Both the position numbers and the translations under genes were made by a program. A model generated the notes under the pieces. The model had not been told where the DNA came from and searched no databases. It saw only the letters and a program-made list of their open reading frames with translations. A stretch of 64,000 bases of DNA from assembly GCA_964492775.1 (NCBI GenBank), contig CAZBLH010000001.1:62001-126000 (forward strand), in the 5' to 3' direction. Within the stretch, counting starts at the first letter, position 1, and each line of letters starts with the position of its first letter. Below are positions 49,797 to 60,692 of this stretch, piece by piece. This DNA comes from WRDS01 sp964492775. GTDB taxonomy: Bacteria > Actinomycetota > Coriobacteriia > Anaerosomatales > PHET01.

Positions 49797-50011
49797 CGTA
49801 AAAAACCCCCTGCTCGACTTCGCCCTAAGACTCGAGTGTCATCCCCGTGTACCTACCCGCTTGAGTCCCTGGCCAGCGGCTCATGCCACAAACCCGCAGG
49901 TGACACGGCAGGAGTCACGCAGTCGCGGATCTGGTGCGTGTAGAATCTCGGCAGGGGATTTCTCACTATGGCTGCCCGCTGAGTGGCGGACTGCCGAGAG
50001 GAGCACGAGGA

Positions 50012-51898
50012 ATGCGGTCCGCGGTCTGGTCACGATCGCGTCATGCGCTGGGGGTGGCGCTGTGCGTCGCCCTGCTTTCGGCGTTCATCGTACCCGTGCA
50101 GGCTCCCGCGTTCAGTAGCGCGATTGCAGGACGCGTTGTGGTCGCGGGCACGGGTGCGCCGCTTGGCGGGCTCTACCTGCGCCTTCAGCGTTACTCCGAG
50201 GGGGCAGGCGCCTGGATCCAGGTCGCCTCGAACTACACCGGCAATGATGGCCGCTATGGTTTCGATGTCAGCGAACCCGGGTCGTACCGCGTTCAGTCCG
50301 AGAGCACCTGGCATTTCGATGCGACCTCAGCGCCGGTAGCCTTCGACGGGGTGAATCCGCGCATCGTCGACTTGGCCGTTCAGCCGCTACCACCGGCTGT
50401 CGCTGGGTCGGTCAGGCGCGCGGACACACTGGCGCCGTTGTGGGGAGCCTTGGTCGAGGTCTACAAGCAAGAGGGCGACGGCTCGTGGATGCTTGTTGAT
50501 GATGAGTTCACGGAGTCGGATGGGACGTTCACCTTCTCGCTGCCGCTCGGCCAGTACAAGATCGTCGCGGACGCGGCGGAGAGCTACCGGAGTCAGGAAG
50601 CGATCGTCGACTTCACTGAAGCCACGGTCCATCAGGACTTCCTGCTTCAGTCGGCAGCGGTCGGTGTGCAGGGTCGGGTAACGGACAAGACCCTCGGCAA
50701 GTCAGTCCGAGGGGCGCATGTGGCCCTCTACGTGTACGACCCTGCCGAGAATGCGTGGGATCCTGTGCCGGTGTCCGAGGCCTTGACGGGTACCGATGGC
50801 GCGTTCGCGCTGTTCGATGATTGGGAATCGGCGAGCCCGTTGCGGCGGGTTGTGATCGGGCATGACAAGTTCGAGGGTTCCGTACACGAGTACTCGGCCG
50901 AGCCTGACCGGACGCACAGCTACAGCGTGGCGTTGATGCCAATCGAGCCTGTTTCGCCACCCAGCGGGGCCGAGCGAGTCGCCGGTGCTGATCGGTACCG
51001 GACCGCGATCGAGGCTTCGCGACGTGCGTATCCGCATGGCTCCAAGGCGGTCGTGATTGCGACAGGCGAGGACTTCGCCGACGCGCTCGGCGGCGCGGCT
51101 CTTGCGGGCGCGCTGGATGCGCCACTGCTGCTGACGCGTAGACTCACGCTGCCGTCGGAGGTGAGCGGAGAGATCCAGCGCCTCAAGGCGAGTCGCGCGT
51201 ACATCCTCGGCGGTAACGCGGCGATCGACTACGACGTATACGTCGAGATCGAGGGCGCACTCAGCGGCACCACGGACATGTACCGCATCGAGGGCAAGAA
51301 CCGCTACGAGACCGCGTACAACATCGCCGATTGGACGATTGCCATACTTGGGTCGAACTACCTGGGTGACGCCTTCGTCGCCACCGGCGCGAACTTTCCC
51401 GACGCTCTCGCGGCCTCGCCAGTAGCGGCGTCTGCAGGCGTCCCGGTGCTGCTGGCCGACCCGAAGGCCAAGGGGATTGCGGTGCCGTCGGGGGTGGAGA
51501 GGGCGACGATCACCGGAGGCGCGGATGTGGTGCCGGCGGCCATCATGAAGTCGCTGGAGAACACGCTCGGCAAGGGGAAGGTCCGCAGGGTCGCCGGCAG
51601 TGATCGCTTCGATACAGCCGCGCGCGTCGCGCAGCTCGGCGTGGACGAGTACTACATGCGCTGGAACGGGACGGGCGTGGCCACGGGGCTGAACTTCCCC
51701 GACGCGCTGGCGGGCGGAGCGATGCTCGGGCGGTTCGGAAGCGTGATGCTGCTCACGAGGCCGGACTCCCTGAGCCCGTCAGCTACGCGCAAGCTCGCGA
51801 CCAACGCTAGCCACATCGAAGCACTATTCTTCCTCGGCGGCGTAGACACCGTTCACGAGAACGTGAGAGGGGCCGCGCAGAAAGCGGCTGGGTTGTAG
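50012..51898 (+). CDS. Exported protein with carboxypeptidase-regulatory-like domains and CWB2 repeats
   Basis: 628 residues. ATG 50012 is preferred (GAGAGGAG 8 nt upstream) since it gives a clean signal peptide (ALGVALCVALLSAFIVPVQAPAF); 49934 adds 26 hydrophilic residues. Three CarboxypepD_reg-like beta domains lie at about 40-300: AGRVVVAGTGAPLGGLYLRL, AGSVRRADTLAPLWGALVEV and QGRVTDKTLGKSVRGAHVAL, each with a DGxF/Y turn. From about 320 come three CWB2 units (ERVAGADRYRTA, YRIEGKNRYETA, RRVAGSDRFDTA). Probably a surface adhesin or scaffold; no enzymatic motif. Confidence 0.88.
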   Translation: MRSAVWSRSRHALGVALCVALLSAFIVPVQAPAFSSAIAGRVVVAGTGAPLGGLYLRLQRYSEGAGAWIQVASNYTGNDGRYGFDVSEPGSYRVQSESTWHFDATSAPVAFDGVNPRIVDLAVQPLPPAVAGSVRRADTLAPLWGALVEVYKQEGDGSWMLVDDEFTESDGTFTFSLPLGQYKIVADAAESYRSQEAIVDFTEATVHQDFLLQSAAVGVQGRVTDKTLGKSVRGAHVALYVYDPAENAWDPVPVSEALTGTDGAFALFDDWESASPLRRVVIGHDKFEGSVHEYSAEPDRTHSYSVALMPIEPVSPPSGAERVAGADRYRTAIEASRRAYPHGSKAVVIATGEDFADALGGAALAGALDAPLLLTRRLTLPSEVSGEIQRLKASRAYILGGNAAIDYDVYVEIEGALSGTTDMYRIEGKNRYETAYNIADWTIAILGSNYLGDAFVATGANFPDALAASPVAASAGVPVLLADPKAKGIAVPSGVERATITGGADVVPAAIMKSLENTLGKGKVRRVAGSDRFDTAARVAQLGVDEYYMRWNGTGVATGLNFPDALAGGAMLGRFGSVMLLTRPDSLSPSATRKLATNASHIEALFFLGGVDTVHENVRGAAQKAAGL

Positions 51899-51906
51899 GG
51901 GGGCTG

Positions 51907-52509
51907 ATGAACGAGCTGGTCTATCGTGCGGTCGCTCTGGCCCTGATGGCCGCCTACATCGTGATCCGCACGGCTTTCGAACGGCGGCTCAACAGGTCCG
52001 CGAAGCAGGCTCAGAGTGAGAACGCGGACGCCCGGAACCGCTTGGAACTCGGAGTGGTTGGCTACGGCCAGCTGCCGCACTGGTTCTACGTCCTCTCGAC
52101 CCTGCTCCAGTTCGCCGCGCTCGGCCTTCCCGGATGGGTGCGGTGGCTTGGCGCAGCGGTCACCGCACTCGGGCTCGTCGGATTCGTCTGGACTCACCGC
52201 GAGCTCGCCGGGAACTGGTCGCCGTGCGTCGAGCCGGCGAGGGCTGGAAGCCTCGTGACGACCGGACCGTATCGGTGGGTGCGCCACCCCATGTACACGT
52301 CGTTCTTCCTCTACTACATTGGGCTGGCGCTTCTGATGTCCAACTGGGTCGCAAGCCTTCTGCCACTGGCCACGTTCGTCTGGATGTACGCGAACCGTGT
52401 CCGCCGAGAAGAGGTCGTCATGCTTGAGCAGTTCGGCGACGTGTACCGTGCGTATGCCGAGAAGACCGGCCGCCTGGTGCCCCGGTTTGGCCGGCGCGCG
52501 GCGTTCTGA
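51907..52509 (+). CDS. Isoprenylcysteine/phospholipid methyltransferase-like membrane protein
   Basis: 200 residues, about five helices. The C-terminal block VTTGPYRWVRHPMYTSFFLYYIGLALL and RREEVVMLEQFGDVYRAYAEKTGRLVP is the ICMT/PEMT signature (RHPxY and E/E SAM-binding elements). It starts 9 nt after the CWB2 gene, so probably co-transcribed. The methyl acceptor in bacteria is generally unknown; lipid or small-molecule acceptors are possible. Confidence 0.88.
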   Translation: MNELVYRAVALALMAAYIVIRTAFERRLNRSAKQAQSENADARNRLELGVVGYGQLPHWFYVLSTLLQFAALGLPGWVRWLGAAVTALGLVGFVWTHRELAGNWSPCVEPARAGSLVTTGPYRWVRHPMYTSFFLYYIGLALLMSNWVASLLPLATFVWMYANRVRREEVVMLEQFGDVYRAYAEKTGRLVPRFGRRAAF

Positions 52510-52614
52510 CGCAGCCTCGGCGAGGGTCCTGGGTATGAAGGCTGCACGAGGCGGTCAGCGCTTTTCGACCTTCGGGCGCCGCCGTTGTCCTGATAGCTGC
52601 GGTGAGGAGGCCTC

Positions 52615-53097
52615 ATGAGCGTCCGTGTGCACGTTCCGGAGTCGCTCGGCGACTACGTCGAGCAGATGTCGCGCGCGGTGTTCTATGCCGGCATGAGCTG
52701 GTCCGTGATTGACGCGAAGTGGCCGGGTATCCGCGAGGCGTTCGAGGGGTTCGACCCAGCCACGGTCGCCGGATTCACGCCCGCCGATGTCGACCGGCTG
52801 ATGGAGGATGCCCGGATCGTCCGCAACCGCAGGAAGATCGAGGGCGTGATCCATAACGCAGGGGAGGCTATCAACGTCGAGAGGGAGTTCGGCGGGTTCG
52901 GCCGGTATCTTGCGTCTTTCCCCGACAACGAATCGCTCGTGCACGATCTTCACAGGCGGTTCAAGTTCATGGGCGAGTCGACCGCGCACTTCTTCCTGTT
53001 CGCGATCGGTTTCGATCTTCCGGCACAAGAGGAGTGGGCACGGAGCCATTTCGGAGAGGCGGAGGCTGCCGAGCACCGGCGTCATCAGCACGGGTAG
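52615..53097 (+). CDS. DNA-3-methyladenine glycosylase I (Tag)-like protein, N-terminally short
   Basis: 160 residues; GGAGG before ATG 52615. FYAGMSWSVIDAKWPGIREAFEGFDPATVAGFTPADVDRLMEDARIVRNRRKIEGVIHNA is the Tag/COG2818 core, including RNRRKI. Classic Tag (about 187 residues) begins with a RCxW segment contributing zinc ligands; that part is absent. The C-terminus has AEHRRHQHG instead of a clear HxxxC. Zinc binding and glycosylase activity are therefore uncertain. Confidence 0.8.
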   Translation: MSVRVHVPESLGDYVEQMSRAVFYAGMSWSVIDAKWPGIREAFEGFDPATVAGFTPADVDRLMEDARIVRNRRKIEGVIHNAGEAINVEREFGGFGRYLASFPDNESLVHDLHRRFKFMGESTAHFFLFAIGFDLPAQEEWARSHFGEAEAAEHRRHQHG

Positions 53098-53248
53098 TCG
53101 GCTCATAACGCTGCATCTCGACTGCTTCCTCAGGACCTCGCTCTCTGCTTGCGTGAGCCCCCGCATCGGCTATCGGCAATCATCCTCGCGCAGGGCGTTC
53201 CTCCCGCTAGAATGGTCGGACATACCCGCTATTCACCGGAGGGCGAAG

Positions 53249-56494
<3,246 letters not shown>

Positions 56495-56581
56495 CGATCA
56501 CGGGGTCCCACTCGCGCGGCGCAACCCGGTGTGTGAGGCCCTGGTGCAAGGAGTCGTAGTCGGTTAAGCGACTACGCGGAC

Positions 56582-56609
56582 GCGCCTCACCGCAGCTGCG
56601 GTGAGGCGC
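56582..56609. terminator. Perfect 28-nt palindrome after carB
   Basis: A 14-bp perfect dyad centred on GCAGCTGC, followed by TGCTGTTGTCT. Strong stem with a poor T-tract; a probable carB terminator. Confidence 0.65.
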
Positions 56610-56701
56610 TGCTGTTGTCTAAAGAACCGCCTGCAATGTATTATTACCAAACACGTATTGATGTACTGTCTTTTCTTATAGTGTTTCGAAAGGGGTAACG
56701 G

Positions 56702-57394
56702 ATGAAGAAACTCTCGCTCCTCCTGCTGGCCAGCGTGCTCGCCGCATCCTTTGCGCTCGTCGGATGCCAGAGCGACACGGGTAGCGAGGCCGAAGAGCCT
56801 GTCGCCGAAGAGCCTGTCGCCGAGGCTCCTGCCTTGGAGCAGCCGACGGCTGACAACCCGCTCGTGATCGACAAGGAGAACAAGCAGGTCCGCGTCTACG
56901 CCGAGGTCAACCGCAAGTGGGTCACCGAACCTACCCGCCACGGTGTTGTCACCGCTGCCGGCAGCAACGGCGACAAGGCGATCTTCAAGGCCGGCGGCGA
57001 CGCCCTCGAGTTCCACCAGGCTCTGGTCGACATCGGCGCTGCTCCAGGCGACAACGTGAAGAAGGACTCGCCGGCGGGTACGGCCGTCGAGGGTAGCGCG
57101 CTCGACATCACTGTGAGCTGGGACGATCAGGAGTACGCGATCGCCGACCTGGTCGTCGCGAGCGGCGAACTCAAGGACAACGGCATCGCGCCGAAGTTCG
57201 GTGGCAACTACGACTTCCAGTCCGAGGTCAAGACCGGCTGCCTGTTCTGCCTCGACTCCTGTGCCGCCGGCATTACCTCGAACTCCGCCATCGGCTGGAA
57301 GTCGTTCGACTCCGGCAAGATTGAGTTCCGGGGCAACGGCGACGTCCTCCCTGCGGACGGCACCGCCGTCGTCATCACCTGGACCCTGCAGTAG
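56702..57394 (+). CDS. YdjY-domain lipoprotein
   Basis: 230 residues. Lipoprotein signal with lipobox LVGC (Cys22) and a repeated acidic linker EEPVAEEPVAE. The YdjY domain follows: NPLVIDKENKQVRVYAEVNRKW, RHGVVTAAGSNGDKAIF, FHQALVDIGAAPGDNV and LDITVSWDDQEYAIADLVV. A C-terminal CLFCLDSC may bind metal. YdjY proteins are linked to redox/ferredoxin neighbourhoods, but the function is unknown. The 60 nt upstream are AT-rich, contrasting with the surroundings, and hold TATAGT at about 56677. Confidence 0.85.
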   Translation: MKKLSLLLLASVLAASFALVGCQSDTGSEAEEPVAEEPVAEAPALEQPTADNPLVIDKENKQVRVYAEVNRKWVTEPTRHGVVTAAGSNGDKAIFKAGGDALEFHQALVDIGAAPGDNVKKDSPAGTAVEGSALDITVSWDDQEYAIADLVVASGELKDNGIAPKFGGNYDFQSEVKTGCLFCLDSCAAGITSNSAIGWKSFDSGKIEFRGNGDVLPADGTAVVITWTLQ

Positions 57395-57447
57395 GACTAC
57401 CTTCGGCAGCCTTCGGGGTTGCCGGCACTGATATGGAAAATTGCGGT

Positions 57448-57473
57448 GCCGCGGCGACGAAAGTCGTCGCGGC
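57448..57473 (+). promoter_or_regulatory. 11-bp hairpin with GAAA tetraloop before the VTT gene
   Basis: GCCGCGGCGAC-GAAA-GTCGTCGCGGC (one G-U) ends 19 nt before ATG 57493. The GNRA-type loop gives high stability. No T-run follows, so an mRNA processing or stability element is likelier than termination. Confidence 0.45.
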
Positions 57474-57492
57474 CCACATTCGAGGAGTGCAA

Positions 57493-58767
57493 ATGTCTGA
57501 CAAGAAGCTTCCGCCCTCCGACGCCCCGCTCGCCGATAAGGTGCGCGTTGGGGTCGCGACGATGCTTATTGCCTGCGCGACGGGTTTCTCGGCAGCTTGG
57601 CTGCTCGGGAAGATGAAGATGCTGTCGATGGTCTTCAACTCGTCCTGGCTTGTGACCTCAGGACTGGTAATTGGCGTGGTGGCCACGTACTACGCGGTCC
57701 GCAACACCGGTCGCAGCAGTATCGGAGCACTGGCTGCCCGTTCTTCGAGCGGAGCCATCATCGCGCTCGGTACGATCTTTGTCGTTTGGGACATGCTTAC
57801 GGCCAAGTACGTCACCGACACGATGACCATCATGTGGCTGGAAGGGACGTTCCTCCGCGGCACGGTGCCCACCGAGGTCGCGAAGTGGATCTTCCTGCCT
57901 GTGACGTTCGCCGGTGCAGCCATCGGTGTTTTCTGGGGTGCGAAGTCCTTCATCGAGCAGCGACAAGCGATCAAGGAGCTCGGCGAGGAAGCTCCCGAGC
58001 CGCTTGTCTCGCGCGGACAGCTCATAGCCGGCATCGTGGTTGTCGCAGCCGGGGTCATCGCCTACAACTTCGTTCCGGGCGTCCGCGACTGGGTCAATAA
58101 CGCCGTCGAGCTCCTCTGGAGCGGTGACATCGAGTACGTGAAGGACTACCTGCTCGGCTTCGGTGTCCTCGCGCCTGTGGTCTCGGCGACGCTCATGATT
58201 CTCCAGTCGATCGCGGCGCCGATCCCCGCGTTCGTCGTGACCTTCACCAACGGCTTGCTGTTCGGCTGGTTCTGGGGCGCGCTCCTGTCGTGGTCAAGCG
58301 CGATGGCCGGTGCAGCGCTCTGCTTTTGGATCGCACGCACTCTCGGGCGACCGGTCGTTGAGCGACTGGCCGGTGGTAGCGCGGCGCTCGAGGTATCCGA
58401 TCTCTTCTTCGAGCGCTATGGCGACCGAGCGGTCCTTATCGCTAGGCTGCTCCCGTTCGTGAGCTTCGACATCATCAGCTACGGCGCAGGCCTGACTTCG
58501 ATGGGCTTCTGGCGCTTCTTCTGGGCGACCGGTCTCGGCCAGCTTCCTGCGACCATCGTCTACTCGTACCTCGGCCAGAACATGACGGACAGCGTCCGCG
58601 TGCTGTTTATGATCTTCTTGTTCACCGCTGTCGTGTTCGTCATCGGCGCGACGCTCCGTCCGCTGTTCATGAAGAAGATCAAGACCGAGGTCGAGGCTCC
58701 CGAGGGTGCCGAGAGTTCCGAGGTCGCTGCAGCCGTCGAGGTCGAGACGGAGCCTGCAGGCGCATGA
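57493..58767 (+). CDS. VTT-domain (TVP38/DedA-like) membrane protein with extra N-terminal helices
   Basis: 424 residues from ATG 57493 (GAGGAG upstream). Residues 20-160 hold four helices not found in ordinary TVP38 proteins. Residues 215-395 are the VTT/SNARE-associated domain: PIPAFVVTFTNGLLFGWFWGALLSW and RYGDRAVLIARLLPFVSFDIISYGAGLTSMGFWRFFWATGLGQLPATIVYSYLG. Relatives move or organise phospholipids; some are undecaprenyl-phosphate flippases. ATGA overlap with the next gene suggests shared work on lipids. Confidence 0.9.
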   Translation: MSDKKLPPSDAPLADKVRVGVATMLIACATGFSAAWLLGKMKMLSMVFNSSWLVTSGLVIGVVATYYAVRNTGRSSIGALAARSSSGAIIALGTIFVVWDMLTAKYVTDTMTIMWLEGTFLRGTVPTEVAKWIFLPVTFAGAAIGVFWGAKSFIEQRQAIKELGEEAPEPLVSRGQLIAGIVVVAAGVIAYNFVPGVRDWVNNAVELLWSGDIEYVKDYLLGFGVLAPVVSATLMILQSIAAPIPAFVVTFTNGLLFGWFWGALLSWSSAMAGAALCFWIARTLGRPVVERLAGGSAALEVSDLFFERYGDRAVLIARLLPFVSFDIISYGAGLTSMGFWRFFWATGLGQLPATIVYSYLGQNMTDSVRVLFMIFLFTAVVFVIGATLRPLFMKKIKTEVEAPEGAESSEVAAAVEVETEPAGA

Positions 58768-59768
58768 GTGATTCTGCGGAAGTCATCGCACTGAACGATG
58801 ACGCGGTTGCGGCCAGCGCTGGAGAGGCGTCGGCCGAGCGCCGCTACCCATGGAGCACGGTGCTCAGAATCGCCATCAGCGTCATCGCGCTTGGAATCAT
58901 CCTGACGCGTATCGATACAGGCTCGGCGCTTGAGCTGGTGACCACCATGAGCCCAGTGTGGCTCTTGGCAGCGTTCGCCTCTGTGTACGCGGCGATACTG
59001 GTCTCGGCGTACAAGTGGCAGCTGCTGGTGCAGGCGACGGGCAGAACCATTGGTCTGGCGCGCCTTGCTCGGCACTATTTTGTGGGGTTCTTCTTCAACA
59101 ACTTCCTGCCGACGTCGGTCGGCGGAGACGTTGTGCGCGCTTGGGACGCCGGGGCGGACATGAATGACATACCGACCGGCGCCGCTACCGTCATCGCCGA
59201 GCGGCTGATTGCATCGGTCGCTCTCGGCGTGACTGCGTTGATTGGCCTGCCGTTCGTAGAGGTGAACTCCCGCGTCGTGCTCGCGGTGGCGATCGTTGCT
59301 GTGGTCTCGATCGGGCTTACCGGCCTCTTCCTGATCCCGTCGCGTTCGGCGGAGATGGTTCGCAAGGCGATGGGCGGGCGCTTCGGCGATGCGGTGGAGC
59401 CGGTGCAGCGCGCGGTCCACATCGTGAACGACCTCCTGCGGAACCCGGGCACGCTCGCGAAGGTGTTCATCCTTTCTGTCGTGTTCCAGGTGTTCGTGGC
59501 TCTCGTCAACTGGTGCCTCTTCAGTGCTCTCGGCTATCCGGTCAGCGTGGGTGAGGCGATCGTCAACACCTCGATCGTCTCCGCGGTGACGATGGTGCCG
59601 ATCTCGATCGCCGGGCACGGCGTACGGGAGGCTGGATACGCGTACTTCTTTGGTCTTGCTGGCGTTCCCGAGAACGCGGCGGTGAGTGCATCGATACTGT
59701 TCTTCCTGGTGGTCGCCGTGTCGACAATGCCGGGAGCCCTGTTCTTCGCGCAGGGAAGGCGGCAATGA
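58764..59768 (+). CDS. LPG_synthase_TM/UPF0104-family membrane protein
   Basis: 334 residues, about eight helices. PF03706-type blocks: YFVGFFFNNFLPTSVGGDVVRAW, TVIAERLIASVALG and MVPISIAGHGVREAGYAYFFGLAGV. These are the flippase-type helices of MprF without its synthase domain. Sandwiched by ATGA overlaps between the VTT and C_GCAxxG_C_C genes. Probable lipid or lipid-linked substrate translocator. Confidence 0.9.
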   Translation: MSDSAEVIALNDDAVAASAGEASAERRYPWSTVLRIAISVIALGIILTRIDTGSALELVTTMSPVWLLAAFASVYAAILVSAYKWQLLVQATGRTIGLARLARHYFVGFFFNNFLPTSVGGDVVRAWDAGADMNDIPTGAATVIAERLIASVALGVTALIGLPFVEVNSRVVLAVAIVAVVSIGLTGLFLIPSRSAEMVRKAMGGRFGDAVEPVQRAVHIVNDLLRNPGTLAKVFILSVVFQVFVALVNWCLFSALGYPVSVGEAIVNTSIVSAVTMVPISIAGHGVREAGYAYFFGLAGVPENAAVSASILFFLVVAVSTMPGALFFAQGRRQ

Positions 59769-60598
59769 TGGACGTACGTGGTGCGGCTGCCGATCGCGCG
59801 CGTGAGCGCTACTCCGACGGCGGCAACTGTGCGCAGTCGGTGTTCGTGGCGCTGGCAGACGTGCCGGGCGCTCCTGAAATCCCCGAGTCGTTCGGCGGAG
59901 GGTTCACGACCGGTATCGGTGGTAACGGCTGCGTGTGTGGGGCGCTCGCCGCTGGAGTCTTCGTCTTGGGCGAGCACGCCACACGCCAAGGCCTCGAGCC
60001 TGGCGCCGCTCGGCAGCTTGCCGAGGAGATGTCGACTGCTCTGTACGACGAGTTCCGCGAGCGGTTCGGCGGAACGTGCTGCCGGGTGCTCAAGCGAGGG
60101 CAGACCGAGGGTTCGGATGAGTGGATGTCCGACTGCGTACGGATCTCCGAGGAGACCGCACAAATCGCCGCAGGCCTGATGGCCGATCGTGTGGAGGGCC
60201 GACCCAAGCGCAACTTCCGCGACATGATGTCTGATGCGCGTCGTGCGGGGTTGGGTGTCCTTGCGGCGGCTTCTTTGGCGCTCTTGGTGGCGCTGGTCGT
60301 GCCCGTGGCTGCCGCGACGGTGTTTCCGCTCGTGGCGCTCGCTCTCGGTGTCGTGGCCGTGGCAGCTGAGTTCGTCGGGCCTGGCGGTCGCAAGGTTGGT
60401 AGGGTGCTTCGGGCCATCGGCACGGCGTCGGCTGCAGTAGCCGCGTGCGTCGTGCTATTTGCGCCGCAGAACGCCGAAGTCGTCCTGAGTGCCGTGCTCT
60501 CGGACGGCGGCTTCGTGCTGATTGCGAGAGTGTTCATCGCCGTTGCGACGCTTGTTGTGGCCGCCACTTCGGTCTTCGTGTTGAAACGATACCGATAG
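59765..60598 (+). CDS. C_GCAxxG_C_C protein with C-terminal membrane domain
   Basis: 277 residues. The N-terminal redox-type domain has Cys22 in GGNCAQSV, then GNGCVCGALAAG, GTCCRVL and DCV, the C_GCAxxG_C_C family pattern (possible disulfide or metal site). Residues 150-277 add about four helices (LGVLAAASLALLVALVVPVAA and onward), which most relatives lack. Overlaps the preceding flippase-like gene by ATGA. Function unknown; fusion to a membrane anchor suggests redox chemistry at the membrane. Confidence 0.85.
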   Translation: MMDVRGAAADRARERYSDGGNCAQSVFVALADVPGAPEIPESFGGGFTTGIGGNGCVCGALAAGVFVLGEHATRQGLEPGAARQLAEEMSTALYDEFRERFGGTCCRVLKRGQTEGSDEWMSDCVRISEETAQIAAGLMADRVEGRPKRNFRDMMSDARRAGLGVLAAASLALLVALVVPVAAATVFPLVALALGVVAVAAEFVGPGGRKVGRVLRAIGTASAAVAACVVLFAPQNAEVVLSAVLSDGGFVLIARVFIAVATLVVAATSVFVLKRYR

Positions 60599-60630
60599 GA
60601 GAGGCGCGGTTCGAAACGCGTTTCGTGTAC

Positions 60631-60648
60631 CACTGCAAGTTGGCAGTG
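60631..60648. terminator. Hairpin between convergent genes
   Basis: CACTGC-AAGTTG-GCAGTG in the 94-nt gap between convergent stops; a possible bidirectional terminator without T-run. Confidence 0.4.
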
Positions 60649-60692
60649 CGTTGAGCGGGGAGTGATTCGTTCGCCTGGTGCTGAGTGCCGGT

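Noticed and set aside
49947..49998. Structured leader before the CarboxypepD_reg/CWB2 gene (CTCGGCAG...CTGCCGAG)
   Set aside because: The likely -10 (TAGAAT, 49941-49946) would start transcription inside the left arm, so the stem may not form.
52910..53248. Upstream extension of carB
   Set aside because: Ser/Arg-rich text overlapping the Tag-like gene; CarB homology begins exactly at 53249.
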